Positions 47,287 through 60,789 of a DNA stretch of 64,000 nucleotides are shown piece after piece; position 1 is the first letter of the stretch, and each line of letters begins with the position of its first letter. Under the pieces are notes generated by a model, which worked only from the letters and a program-made list of their open reading frames with translations, did no database searches and was not told where the DNA came from. Source of the stretch: Odiellus spinosus (Eukaryota; Arthropoda; Arachnida; Opiliones; Phalangiidae); the NCBI GenBank assembly GCA_963920705.1, contig OY987231.1, positions 22,111,024 through 22,175,023 of the forward strand, given 5' to 3'. The position numbers and the translations under genes are program-made.

Positions 47287-49289
47287 TTTCGGATTTTTAG
47301 GAAAACATACTGAAGAGGAGAAAAATCAGAGCGAAGAAAGAAGCCGATGGGATTCTAAGAGGCAGTAATGACGTCTCTTAGTATATTTGAGTGACATTTC
47401 TTGCAGCCAATCAGAGAGTGTTACTATTACCCTCCTTCCATTCCCTTTTTTTTATTTTTTTTGTTCATTTTGGCAAACCCGAAGCCCAAAGTGTTGGAAT
47501 AGCAAACACACGAAAAAAATCAAAGCTTATTTGAAGGGAAAGTCTCAAATTTGTTACGTTAATTTTAAGTACATTCATAGATGGGTGGATTTAGATATAG
47601 CTGAGAACTTTAAATGAGTTTCTTTACAGAAAATCAAATAATTTTAGTCAACCCCATAAGTTCACTATAACTTCTAAAATTAAAAAAATAATTTTTATTG
47701 AGACTTGTACTTTTGAGGTTGAGTAATTGAAAGTTAAGATAGGATACGGGATGGTTCGTAGTGGGACCATGATACCGACAAAGAGTATGTATAGGACCCT
47801 CGGCTCAGCTTATTTAGGGACTGGGCGGGGGTGAGAATGATATTCAAAGACGCGAAAGAAAGAATTACCGAAAAAAAATTGCAACTTTTCTTTAACGAGT
47901 TTCCGCCGAGGATTGCGAGGTCCCTAGAGGTGGATAAAACTAAACCCTAAGAATATCGAGTGACATATCCCCCGTAGGCCGAGCGCCATTTAACATTTTC
48001 TTACAATCTTGAAAGGAACCCAACTCTCGTAGGAAAATCACTTTGTCCGTGATAATTTAAGTAACTTACAAGGTTGTGACTAAGTATCGACATAGCCATA
48101 CTGAAAGCACGCTGTAAAAAATATTTTTTTGTTGGTTTTGCTTCGGGTTTGCTCGGATTTACTAGGGATATATTTGAGAGTTAAGTCTTCGTGGAATCAG
48201 AGCGTAACTGATAGTTCATGATGAGGGGCTTTTACGAGCCAAATAATAAGAAAAATCTCTATTTTATAATTGATTCCATCTGTGAATTTAATACGATTTG
48301 GAAAAAAAATTCAAACTGCTTTGTTTTAGAAGTGACACGGATATGTTACGTTTCAATTGTGAAGTTGACAGACGTATTCATTCTATTGGTTAGTTTTTAA
48401 AAATCAGCGTACAATTTTAAAATCATTTCTTTTACGCTAACCTGAATTTATTTATTCTAATATAATTTATGCAAAACAATAAATAATTTAAAGACTCTTC
48501 GTGGTATTTTTCTACCAGTAAATAAACCGAGAACCCTTTCGTAGAAATTTGCGTCTCAAAAAGAGTCATATCCCCAGTCTCTCGTTAAATCTATTAATAC
48601 TGGCCTAAGAGACGTTTAAAAAAGGTTTTTGTAATGCCAAAAATGCATACCATAAATAAAAAAATCTACCCATCCATCGGAAGCCACGAAAAGAAAAAAA
48701 AAAAAAAAACTACAGAAGAAGATGAGCCAATTTAAAAACGTTTACGCCAAAGTGATTAATCATAGTCGGACTTCCGAGGACATCTCGTTTTCAAAGCTAT
48801 AGGATCCCTAAGCGCCGCACTTGGAATATAGAACCGCGGGAGAGCGGGAAAGAATCCAAAAGATGGTCCGACGCCACTAGGTCGCCCTTATTGCTCGTTA
48901 TACGAGAGAGTTTAATAATTGGACGCGAAAAAATGTAACATTTCCATTTTTCCTTTTTTTTTTTTTTTGTTTTTGTTTTTGCTTAGCGCTCGACTAAAGG
49001 ACCATTCCCCCGAATTACAGATTGGCGTCGAAGCTTCCGTTAGACGCCGTCAGGGGCCTCTGGCTCCGTTTTAACCCGGGCTTCCTAGACGCTTTAGAAC
49101 TTTGAAAAAGTCAAATTCGCGACTCGACTCGGAGCCTATAGAAAAGATCATCGGAGCCAAAAAACTCGAGTTGTTGATTCTCTGGAGACATCAACGTTAC
49201 GTATCCCGGGCGAAAAATGGTTTGTTTTTCGTGATTACGACTTTTAGTGCCGTTTAAATTCGAGAATGAGGGGAAACGAGGGATAAGAC
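47287..49289. other. region upstream of the homeobox gene, no gene found
   Basis: No supported coding region. It holds the likely 5' UTR or promoter of gene H (TGACGTC CRE-like motif at 47369) and GC-richer patches at 48760-48905 and 49010-49220, which stand out from the AT-rich background and may be regulatory. Confidence 0.4.
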
Positions 49290-49293
49290 TTAA

Positions 49294-49617
49294 AGGGATA
49301 CTGAAACCTAAATAGCTATGATGATTTTAAATTAATTATAAGAGTGATATGATTGTTTTAAAGCGCCCTTTTTAGTAAAAATTACATAATTGTCGTACCT
49401 TTCGTTTCAAAATTATCTTTAATTAAGTTAATTAATATTAATTACGTAATATATCGAGAAAAGAAAGACGTTTTTGAGTCGTCGTTAAAATAAAAATTTA
49501 ATTATTTTATGATTTAATTTAAATTTAAATAGATAATTCGTTTGATTCTATTCCTATATGGTATGGGAATATAATTAATAATAAAAATAATATTTGTTGG
49601 TACGTTTCAGTATCCCT
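49294..49617. mobile_element. 324-base TTAA-flanked element with AGGGATACTGAAAC ends
   Basis: TTAA-AGGGATACTGAAAC at the left and GTTTCAGTATCCCT-TTAA at the right: perfect 14-base inverted ends with a TTAA duplication (49290-49293, 49618-49621). The interior is AT-rich and non-coding. Related to, but distinct from, the AGGGAGAATG family. Confidence 0.8.
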
Positions 49618-50070
49618 TTAAAGACTATTTTAGCGTTATAGAGACGCCGCGCTAACTAAAAGATCGTATATTTCCCTGCTGAAGAATTAAGAAGCTAGTT
49701 TTCTTGGCGCTTATCCCGCTATCCATAAATTAAGTTTTTAAAAGCCATCAGGATTAAGAAGTCAAGTTAAAGAGGAGTTTATGCCATTTACAAATCGATA
49801 AATTCAGCTAGGGGTTCGGGAAATTATTTTAGGGAATCTTCGAAGCAAAGTTAACTAACCCTAATTTTTTAATCATAAAAACAATTAAATTTACGCTATC
49901 ATCAGGTCTTCGGCATGAAACGCTGGTCTATTCTTTTAATGTTAGGCTGAAATAATATGATTGGTCCGAAATTATATTTAAAATGACCCATAGCAGATCG
50001 GTTTGAAAAACGCTGTAGAATTATAACCTGAAAAAAACTGATTTGAACAATCAAAACGCTTTGAAAACGT

Positions 50071-50089
50071 GCCTAGTGTGAACATAGCT
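50071..50089. repeat. right end of an ACGTTCACACT-family element
   Basis: CCTAGTGTGAACATAGCTA matches the terminal repeat of 7315-7498. The left end is decayed; internal words CGGTTTGAAAAACGCTG and AACGCTTTGAAAACG fit the family. Confidence 0.45.
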
Positions 50090-50339
50090 ATATGATATAT
50101 AGATCAAAATTTGTAAAACAATCTCTAGAAACAAAGCGTAATAATTATTTGATGTGGGCGTATAATTCACGGTCTAAATTCTTAACCTCTTCATCACAAC
50201 CCATATTATTTTAAATATATAAAAATAACAATATAAAACTATAAAAACAAAGCTATTAGGTAAAATCAAGGGTTTTTTTTTTTGGACAAAAGGTCATATC
50301 AAGGTCAAATCCAAGCCTGGTTTTAAGACATTGTTTACC

Positions 50340-50770
50340 CGAACTATAAAAAGTGACGGTTCACACGCGCGTGCCACGTACAAAATAACCCATGACCAGA
50401 AGGTTGGCGCCAAACGGTCCCCGGTGATTTTTTCCCGCTAAAATATAGCCTATGGCTTCGCCTACCCTAGTAGTATCACCCCGTGTTATTTTTCCATTTA
50501 CCCTAGTTCTATCAAAGGCGGGTAGCTGATATTACTCTATAAGCCCCAGACATTATTAACTACCGGGTATATACACTATAAAAGCTCGTATACGAATCAG
50601 AATGACTGATTATGGCAAAATTGGCGCGAACGTGATTTCCCCCGCTGTCTTAACATTTCAAAGCCTGACTATACCTGCGGGATCTTCGAGCCCAAATTAA
50701 AGCCTATTTTTTATTGTTTTATATTGATAAACAACGTTGGCGCCAACTAGGATGTTCTGAACTTTTTTAT
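50340..50770. promoter_or_regulatory. GC-richer patch with TTGGCGCC motifs and a TATA box
   Basis: TTGGCGCCAA-type words at 50404, 50618 (TTGGCGCGAA) and 50738 (GTTGGCGCCAAC) resemble E2F sites, and ACTATAAAAGC at 50575 is a good TATA match. No coding region follows on either strand, so this could be a promoter of an unseen transcript or part of a repeat. Confidence 0.3.
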
Positions 50771-51807
50771 TCCCGGGCCCGACGTCGGGGGAACCCCCCA
50801 AAAAAAATAACATTAATTTTATTAAACAATAGAATTATCGAATATAGACACGATTGTGTTTGGTAAATTGAGTTCTTTAGGGAGTTTCATAACTTTCTTT
50901 GTAAACTAACGTAGTCATATTTGTAAATTCTAAATTTATTTTCTTCAGTATTTGCATTTTATTTATTATTCATTCTAAACTATAGAAATAATTAAGTTTA
51001 AGATGAGTTGGCAATAGAGGAAAGAAAAGCGCGGAATGATACATAGTGTTAATTTTCATAGTCGTTTAGTCATCTGTGGTGTGAAATTTTAAATTATTTT
51101 TAAAGAATATATAATTATTTAAACTTATTTCATTCTAAATTATAAAAATTATTATATTCAAGTTAAGTTAGTAATAATAGTTAAGTCATGTGTTTAGTGG
51201 AAATTTCAAAATTATATTTTTCAGTAGAAGCATTTAATTTATTTAATTTTATTAGTAAAACTTAAAAATTATTCTGTTCAAGAACAATTGATTTAGAAGA
51301 AAATTAGTTTAAATTAATAAATTTTTGTTATAGTCGTACTGAAAATCTCAGTAGAAAATACACAATTTTCCCACGAAAAGACTTGGTTTTAAATAGAGAG
51401 AAATATCAGAGCTTAAGTTATTTTATTAGATTTAAAATCAGGCTATAATTTAATCAAAAATAATCAATTTAACGAAGATTTGGTAATAATATTTAATCCA
51501 ATTTAAACATGATTTTATTAGGATCAACTTAACCATGGGAATGACCTGCCCCTTTAAGCTATATAGAAAAGATCTAATATAATCGCACGGTCAAGTTATT
51601 GGGATGATTTAGCGTAAGAGTCAGTGTCCTAACTTACGCTAGTAATAGGGAAATAGCTAATTACAAAACGGAGACAATCGGTTCATATTTCCAAGAAATG
51701 ATGCCAAATTTTTGTCTGGCTGTCTACACACGGTCTAAAGGAAAAGTCTCACGAAATTACTCGTTTTTAAAGTAACTATAAATATTCAAATCCAGCCAAT
51801 CGCGTGA

Positions 51808-52078
51808 AAAGCGCGCGCTTTATTCCGACAATAAAACGTAAATTAGGCTTAAGAAGCGCGCGCTTTATTCCAAAACGTTGTAAATTAGGCTTAAGAAGCG
51901 CGCGCTTTACTCCAAAACGTTGTAAATTAGGCTTAAGAAGCGCGCGCTTTACTCCAAAACGTTGTAAATTAGGCTTAAGAAGCGCGCGCTTTACTCCAAA
52001 ACGTTATAAATTAGGCTGAAGAAGCGCGCGCTTTATTCCAAAACGTTGTAAATTAGGCTTAAGAAGCGCGCGCTTTTG
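51808..52078. repeat. 42-base tandem array
   Basis: Seven GCGCGCGCTTTA words, mostly 42 bases apart, with unit GCGCGCGCTTTATTCCAAAA then CGTTGTAAATTAGGCTTAAGAA. The first unit is slightly longer. Because 42 divides by three, all units share an open frame, but there is no ATG or gene context. 50771-51807 is AT-rich without features. Confidence 0.85.
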
Positions 52079-52884
52079 CGCCAGATTTCGAACTCTCCAT
52101 GGATGCGTGTTAAGCCTACTTTCCTAGTAACTGATTTGTAATTTAATATTGTTTGAATTCGATTACGCAAACACTTCTTTAAATTTTTCTAGAGAAATTA
52201 AGAAATAGTATTTTTAATCTTAGAATTAAATTCGTAACTATTTTAATAATGGTCCGATTTTAACGCAATTTGTCTTATTTTGAAGCTTATTCTTCTTACA
52301 TGCTTGTCCTTTATTATTTGCTGAGATTGTTAGTGAAAAATGAACCATTACAAGCTCGCACGCCTCCCCCCCCCCTTGCAGACTAGGATTTAATTACTAT
52401 CATTGTAGTTAATTGTTTTTTATTCTTTTATGAAAATGAATCCATATAGATGCCGAATTTTTAATGGGCTATCAGATTAATTAGCGACATTGTACCACCG
52501 TAACGTCAACAAATAATTGTACGGCTATATTATAATATCCCCATTTTAAAATTTTAATTGAGTTTTAGTTTGATTAGGTAAATACGGCGTATAAATGATA
52601 AATTCCTAAAAAGGTTAATTTTATGTTGGAGCTACCGCATTGTTTGAAATAACTGTATAGTTTCTAGTAGGGATTTCTTGTAATTTAAAGTGTAAATTAA
52701 AATAGCGTATTTTTTTCGTTAAACAAACAAGAATTTTCTAATAACGAGTTGTGATAACTTTACAGAAAGTTAACTGGTAACAGCAACAATAGTTTTTGCA
52801 GCGCATTATTTAGAGGCCTACCCACAATTTTGCTTGGCGATAGGTCTTTAAACAAGGTTAACACGAACCTGGAAATTTTTTAAA

Positions 52885-53168
52885 TAGTCCTGGTCGATTT
52901 CCAAAACCGGAAGTCTAGAGAACCTCGCGAAAATTTTGGCGGGGAAAACTTTTTGTCACGTGATCGTCCGCCATCTTTTTGTAGTGTGAAAATAGCTACA
53001 GACTAAGCAACGCCTCCTATACTTTATCATATAGGAAGCGTTGGACTAACAACTTGAATTTGGTTTGTGGGAAATAAAATTAGAAATAGTCTGGCAACCT
53101 GTTACTACAAAAAGATGGCGGCGCGGCTATGAGACAAGGGCCCATTTCCGGCAAATCGACCAGGACTA
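52885..53168. mobile_element. TA-flanked foldback element (GTCCTGGTCGATTT ends)
   Basis: TA-GTCCTGGTCGATTT at the left and AAATCGACCAGGAC-TA at the right, with further inverted words GCCATCTTTTTGTAGT / ACTACAAAAAGATGGC and AACGCCTCC / GGAAGCGTT in the interior. TA duplication suggests a Tc1/mariner-type target; non-autonomous. 52079-52884 is otherwise featureless. Confidence 0.75.
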
Positions 53169-54232
53169 TTAGGGAAATATGTTAACACGGAGTAACAAGG
53201 GAAAATAGTAATAATTTGGGAAAAACATTGTCAATCAAAAATATTCTTTTTGGCATGAACAGAGAGGTTAATCATTTATCTATATTTAAAAAAACCTTGA
53301 TTAACTAATTAACAGCCTTTGACAATGCTAAAAACATACTCAGTTACGTAATCACTTTTGAACAATCAAATTTACAGGATTGTAACTCATTAATTGGAGT
53401 GATCAGCCCTTGACATATGCAGTAACGATTTTCAATTTGGTGGCAAATTTTGAAACCTATTGTAAATCTATCAAATATAAGTTTTAACATAATTTCAATA
53501 TTTTTAACATGCAGATTAAAATATAACAGTACTCCTCTATTCGTTAATAAATTACCAAAACTTGTCCTTAGACTAATATTAAATTTAATATTTGAATTTG
53601 AAAGTAGTTCAATTATACACTAGCCAACGAAACATAAATAGATAAATTAGAGATCTTTTAAAATCAACATTCATTTTAAGTGGTCTCAATTATTGTTACG
53701 TCGCCTCGAGTCGCGAGGATTTAAATTATTCGAATACATTAACACCGCGTCGCTAATCGCTTAATTTAAATCTAAAGAGTTTAATAATATCCGACACGAT
53801 CGTTTGCGCGCGTAGTAGCGAATTAAATTTGCATAAATAGAATCTGATGAAAACGCAATTCTTAATTTCTCGTGCATATTAAACGATACAAAGCGGTGTT
53901 CGTCTAGTTTTCCGTATCTTACAGAAATCAGAATGATTTAAAAAGAATTAAAAAAAAAAAATAATAAGCTACGGAACTGGTTTTTATCCCCATATTTATA
54001 TATATGACCCTTTTCCTAATTATACCTTAGGTAGAGTCGACAAAAATTAGGTTTTTTAATGAAGTCTTATAATATATTTATAAGGCCCGCTTCTAAATCC
54101 AAAAGACTATCGCACCCAAGAAAATATTTAATAATATTATATTAAATTAGTTTATTTAAAATATATCCCTAGAACTTAAATATAATTTCGATTAAAATTA
54201 AGGGGGCTGTAATGCGTTGGTTTTATTTTAAA

Positions 54233-54255
54233 TTTCAGGTGTATTACACCTGAAA
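54233..54255. promoter_or_regulatory. 23-base palindrome with AGGTGT half-sites
   Basis: TTTCAGGTGTA-T-TACACCTGAAA is a perfect inverted repeat around one base. AGGTGT/ACACCT are T-box half-site-like. It stands alone in the non-coding region upstream of gene H; 53169-54232 shows no gene. Confidence 0.4.
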
Positions 54256-54974
54256 AACAAATAAACAAGATGGGTGGCCGCGTGTTAAGAGGAAGGGATA
54301 AACCAGGAGGTCATGTGATTAGCAGAACAAACCGCAGTGCCATCTAGAGAAGGGTTAAGGATTATGAGATAGTTCTATTATTTTATTGGCTATATTACGT
54401 AGTCTGCTAATTTTTCTAAAACTACATGAACTAGGCCTAGACGATATCAAGACGCTATTATAGAAGTAAATAACCTTAAAAGATTACATTGACGTTTCTT
54501 TTATCAACGTCAATTTTTTTCTTTTAGTTACCAGTAATAACCTAAATCACGATAATATTAAGTTTTGAGATTTAATATCTATTAATCAATAAAATAATAT
54601 TGATATTACCGAAATCGCCATAGGACTTTGGAAATGTTACAGACAATCTATAGGAGAAGACAGATACAGTTTTTTTTTTTCTAAACTCAAAAAAGCAGTC
54701 TTTGCGCAAGACAAAAATCAGCCAATCAATCGTTCCCTTCCTCATATATTTCCCGGCAAACTAGACTGAGGCCGTTAGAATATTTCAAAGCATTTGTTTT
54801 TCAGGTGTATATGATGCCTTATAATAACCAAAGTAATCGGCTTACCCAATGAGGAAAATTCTTTTAATTTCGTCAAAAATTGTTCAACAAAATTCGACCA
54901 GAAATAGCAAATGAAAAAAGTGGACCAAAATTTGAAATAACAATAATTTGTTCTATTTGTTTGTAAATATACGG

Positions 54975-55115
54975 TATCGTCCCAATTGATCGACTTTTAA
55001 GTGATCGAAACCAGTTTTTTGGATTAAATGATCGAAATATTTAGGTTAGGTTAGGTTAGGTTAGTTTTTTAACTCAATCGATCATATGAAATTCGATCAT
55101 TTCGACCCAAATCAA
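54975..55115. repeat. GATCGAA-rich cloud around a (TTAGG)4 block
   Basis: AATTGATCGA, AGTGATCGAAA, AATGATCGAAA and ATTCGATCATTTCGA flank four TTAGG units at 55041-55060. The same combination appears at 62300-62860. Confidence 0.7.
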
Positions 55116-55457
55116 ATATACTGTTGTAATTTTACAGTTTGAACCATTTTTCACCAAAATGGAAGATTTTCGTCAATAGGAAAGCCCCTTTCGGTACTCA
55201 AAGGGGACATATTGAAATTAAAAGTAAAACCGACGTCACGCGAACGTAAAAACAACCTTAGGAATTAAATTTCTTGGGATTATGTCTATTGAAACGATAT
55301 AAGGAAACGATAAATAATTTCTTGTTAGATTACATTATACCTTTTAACACGCAGACTAGATTTGATTGTACAATTTCTTATGGTCAACGTCGTCTGCTAA
55401 ACAAGAAGATAAGGTGGCTTTAAAGGGGCTATACAAATCGTGGATAGTCCCTTTTAA

Positions 55458-55879
55458 AGGGAGAATGCAACCTAATTACAAGTGATTTTTTTATCGATTC
55501 CTTATCGTTTAAATAGGCCTAATCCATCGATAAAAAGTTTACAATACAAATATTAAACTAGAAATAAATTTAAAACTTACCCTGAAAATAGGCTTAGCGG
55601 GTTTCATGGAGATCCTGAATCGCGTCCGTGTAAGGTCTAGCGACCAATGAGCAAAGGCCCGACGTTCACGTTGGGATCTCCACGCGATTGGTCGCTAGAC
55701 CTTACACGCGAGGAAATCAGGACCTCCATGAATCCCACTAAGCCTATTTTCAGGGTAAGTTTTAAATTTATTTCAAGTTTAATATTTGTTTGTAAATATT
55801 TTCAGTAGTGGATTAGGCCTATTTAAACAATAAGGAATCGATAAAAAAAAATCACTTGTTGTTAGGTTGCATTCTCCCT
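55458..55879. mobile_element. TTAA-flanked foldback element, copy 3
   Basis: Near-identical to 3353-3785 and 32602-33037, flanked by TTAA at 55454-55457 and 55880-55883. It has a small central deletion. Confidence 0.85.
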
Positions 55880-55883
55880 TTAA

Positions 55884-58800
55884 GTTTTATAACGATGCTT
55901 CCTAAATAGAGATCAGGGGCCCTCAATAAAGGTCGCTTTAAAAAAAACGAAAATAGAATAATGAGCGACGCGCTTAAATCTATCGAAAATATTTTAATTC
56001 GAAGCCTCGGCTAAAATGGGAGGGTTATCTAAGGGATCTTTTTCCTTCTTCTTCGGTTGACTTTCTTATAGCTCCGTCGAATCTGGTGCTTTAGAAAAGC
56101 CACACAGCGGGTTTTAAATTTCTACGAATTTGAGTCGATCTAAAAGTACGCCTACTTTTTCATAGGAAGCCTTTTTATTAGAGCTAGACTTAATTTGGCG
56201 TAAGAGGGAGAAAAGGGAGCTATCTATCTACGAAAGAAGATCGAGATATCCGCTTAGACGCGGATAATTAATGAAAACGCCTTAATGCTAATTATATAAG
56301 ACAGACGAGTAAGTTCTTAGTTACGATCGAGAGATTTTTTTTTTTTTTTTTTTTTATCAAAATGCCGCGGATTTGAAAGACTTATCGGTATAGGTTTTAA
56401 TCTGGAAAATAACCGGGGTTGCGTAGCGAATGGATAGATTATTACCTATATGATTAGTACATTTGATTAATAATCACGAAACCGTGTAAGAGTCGAGTAC
56501 CGGGTATCAATTAAAATCGGAGAAGTTTAGATTTCAAATTTTTATCTAAAAAAATCTATATCGCGTGACATTACGCTTGAAATTAGAGAAATTTGGACAA
56601 AATAATCCCCAGATATTTGGATAATTTAATTATTATTAATAATATTTTGATTTATCAAAGACTTCCAGTAGATAATTTCAAATTATGAATAAAGATCAGA
56701 TATATCTTGTCCAAACCCTTAACCCGAGAAACCTTGCAATTTTGAGGGCCCCAAATTAACTTTAAGAACTAAATTTTACTTCAAGGCATGGGCCCTCAAA
56801 ATCTATTTAATTTTTATGGTCCCAACATTCCTTATAAAGTAAAAAATAACATGGAAAATGGAGACTCATGATAATTATTATTTAGGAAACATAAATCACG
56901 GAAATTCTTTGGATAAATTGATTATTATAATTAGTTTATATCTATTTATCCTGATAGATTTTTTAATATAAATTAAATTAACGTTGAATTTCTTTGAAAT
57001 GTATGCATCTTATTATATCTTTAATATCACGAACTTACTAATATACCACACATTACATAGCTCCCAAAAACCTCCAAATTTTGATATTTTTCCGTAAAAT
57101 TTCGATCAAATGAGAATATATCATTACGCGACTTACTCTAGCATCCAGAAATGAAGATTTTGACGCTTAAAATGAATAGTTAAGGCTAAGGCGGATTAAT
57201 ATACAATACTACACCTCATTAAGAATAAAAGTAGTTGTTCCTTTTTAAAACACTATCATAATAACAGAATATTAAAAATATTCTAAAGTAGGAGGAGCTT
57301 AAATTATCCATATAAACGAAACTGAGTAAAACAAGGATGAATGGAGAAAGAGCTTATACTTCAATAACAATTGTTCCACGAATAAAATCCTAGTTTCATA
57401 ATCTACGAGCTTTAATATTGCGTATTACTCCGCTTAGGTTATACGCTCATTGTAACACTCCTCGCGAACGAAACTTATAGTTTGGTTTCACCTAACTGGC
57501 TTACAGCTTCCAGGATGATGGATTGTTAGGTATCAGAAGGTACTCGCGCCGAGACCATGAAATCTATCTAGCGCAACGGACAGTCGTGACTATATGTTCC
57601 CCCCTCGACGTAATATTATAAAATTTATTATATTGGGAAAAGCGTTAAGCCTATTCGCTGTACTCATTACCAATGGCTAGCTATTTACTAAAAAAAAAAA
57701 AAAGATCTCCGGAAATTAAAAATTGCCCTAGCTCCTATCTTGTTTTTATTTTCAAATTAAATTAGTAGCGTATACGAAGGTACTTGGTCAGTTTATTAGT
57801 TAGTACATAAACTTGTACCTAGCTTTGTTACGCGCTATAAATTGAAGGTGAAAATTACTACAATCGAGTTGGATAATCACAAAAAGCGGACGGAATTTTA
57901 AATAGATTAATATATTTAAGTGATCGTGTACAACTCGTAGGCGCCGCTAAGACTAACCAAATAGTTATTTGGTTAGTATATATATACGTGTTATTACAGA
58001 TATAAAGAATTTTCGTTTAAAACTAATTAATTTCATGATATTCAAATTTTAAAAATAATTATTAATAGCTAATTAGTTGATTATTATTAAAACAAAATAA
58101 TCGTGGTTGAAAATGTATATAGTTTTATTGAAATTTAAACTTTAATTATGATTTAAAAATATAATTTAATATTCAAATTTAAAAATAATTGCATCTTTAA
58201 GGTTTACATTTTTAAATTCATATTCAATTTTAATCCCTTTTAAATTATGCAAATTACTCGTCGATAATTATATCGTACCAAAGATGGATAACTCGAAATT
58301 TAAGTAATCGTTATTTAACTATTCCTAATTAAGTTTTACATTAAATATTAATTTCATTATTCCTTTAAATTATGCAAATTATTTATCGAAAGTAATATTG
58401 TATCAAAGATTGATGAATCGAAATTAAAGAAGGTGTATTCTGAATTTTATTTTTATACCCAGTTAATTCTATTTCGCGCGGTTACGACCTTTATTTGACA
58501 GCGGGTACAAATCTATAGGTACCTTTTATCTCTGTGTAAAGAAATGATTGTGATTAACAGTAGCATATAGCTTTCGACGTGCTAACAAATAATTTCGAAA
58601 TAGACTTAAAGCTAAGTTGAATGTACTAGCGAACCATGAAATCGTAAAAAAAAATAGTCGCTTAGAGCATCTTTAATTAAAGACCATTAAAATGCAGAGA
58701 GATATTTAGTTTGTCCATCGAATTTAATACAATATAGACTAAAGGCAGGAAAAATAAATAAGCGTACAAGGATATAATGATATCAATACTTGTTTTTCTT

Positions 58801-59430
58801 TTCCTTCCTGTCTTTAAATTATATTGCATTTATTCCAATGGATGAACTATAGACCGAATGAGTTTATGTTGACAGTGTCTGCGAAGGTATAAGCCCACTT
58901 TATCTCTATCTCTTTTAGTATGGGAAAGTCTGGTTAAAAGCGTTTCACGTACTGAGCAGTAAAACTGATATTAAATGTAGAAAAAAGAACTCGGACCGCG
59001 TGAGACTATTTAATATAATTATGGTCATTTCATCAACTTGATTTTTTTTTTTTTTCTTATCCTTTATTTCGAATTGAAACACCCCCTAAGACGGTTTTCC
59101 GAGAATTAAGAAGTCAGCGAGTGATATTTGAAAGGAGGATTAGCAGACGATTCGCGTGACCAATCACGTAAGCGATCGCATAAACGCAAATATATTTAAT
59201 TTAAATTTTATTAATTGTAACAACAATTTGAAAAAAATAAATATTTTTTAATTTAATTTTAAGCTGCCATTGTTATCAGGATCCGTTGAAGCAATTTGAT
59301 TGATTTAAAACCAGGCGATTTATACTAGCTAACTTTCACAATATCTAAGTGAGATTGCTAGCATTGACGCCCACGTGTATTAGGTTAACTTTCAGGGCTA
59401 TATGATACAATAATAATAGAAGATTGGAAC
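55884..59430. other. non-coding AT-rich region
   Basis: No supported gene, RNA or array on either strand. It contains long homopolymer T and A runs (56336, 57690, 59042) and mixed AT-rich DNA. A GC-richer patch lies at 56050-56200. Confidence 0.4.
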
Positions 59431-59435
59431 AGATC

Positions 59436-59790
59436 AGGGTTGCCACAGTTTTTTCAGATTCAAATTCCCTTACTTTTTCAGGTTTTTCCCTGACCTTTTC
59501 CAACGATTTTCCCTGACCGTCTCAACTAATACTACCCAAATTTTAACCTTTTATTGTTTTATATAATCGTGTTCGCCAAACTTTGTTGCAGGCGTATCTT
59601 TGTACTAATCTATACAACTGACACTGTCAGCTGAGAATCTTTTCCGCAGATAATTGTAATTTCCTGGTTTCTTGAAAGATCTTTAAATTCCCCGCCTTTT
59701 CCTTGACTTTTTAAAATATCTTAAAAATATCTTTTCAAATTCCCTGACTTTCCCTGATTTCCCTGACCCACGAGGACCATGCCAAGCGCT
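59436..59790 (+). repeat. CAGGGTTGCCACAG-type dispersed repeat, copy 1
   Basis: Begins CAGGGTTGCCACAG, then repeats CCCTGACTTT-like words. The inner marker CAGCTGAGAATCTTTTCCGC is shared with copy 2. The right end is not recognisable. The terminal word resembles hAT-type non-autonomous elements, a tentative assignment. Confidence 0.55.
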
Positions 59791-60789
59791 CAATAAATCC
59801 GACAATGTAATAGGTTCTTGAAATCAGAATAAAAGGGCCCTAAAACAAACTAATATATTTTTAGTCTGAAATCAGAGCAAATTCCAGTTAAAACTATAAA
59901 ATCATTTCACTATCACTTTAACCCAAAAGATAATTTACATTTCAATCGATTTATTTTGAAAAAAAAAACTAAACTAGCAGCTGAAATTCACAAAGACCAA
60001 TTTTTTTGATAAAAACAATAGATAATGATTACTATTGATATCATATTTCATTTTTGATGAACCTTAAACTAACAATTGGTCTGTATAATATATTTCTTTT
60101 TTTCTCTTTTTATTACCCAGGTGGATCAATAATACCGTCTGAAAGCTTCGAGTTTAATTAAAGAAAATCGCTTTTTTTTTTTTTTTTTTTTTTTAAACCG
60201 ACAAAAGAATTTTCAAAAATTATTCTAACCCTTTTTTTCAGTATTATAACGTACAAGTCCATTAATCAAATCAATTAAAAAAATGTATACTTATCTAAGC
60301 ATCATCTAAGGTAGCCTATTTTAAAATTCTATAAAGTTCCACGGAAGTTTTAATAATTGGACCAACGAAATAAATTCCGCCCCAAAGGCGTTGCGTTTTT
60401 TTTTTTTTCTACGCGGAATTATTTTTTTCAATCTAGATATATTTGATTAATTGTTAATGCCCGCCACTTTTTTACGATCAGTTGACAGTGGGAGTGGCGG
60501 AACGCGAGCTTTAATAAATTAATTATTCATTATACCAATTATAAAGAAGGGGAAATAGCCCCGCGAGAAATTTGATACGAGAAGTTTGGATAGTTCCGTT
60601 TTTGGTTAAAGGATGGCGCCACTGTCATACGAAAAATTGATAAAAACGCGCCAAAGTTTCCCGCCTAAAAATCTATATTTCACGCGATTTCTTTACTTAT
60701 TTTTAAAAACACCATGTTGATGATTTTCTAAGCCCAAATTAATATTTTTATATGATATTTATGATAATTTATGCCTAAATTTTAGTTTG

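Noticed and set aside
51804-52019. Frame of repeated SARFTPKR words
   Set aside because: A 42-base array keeps frame by length; no ATG, no gene context.
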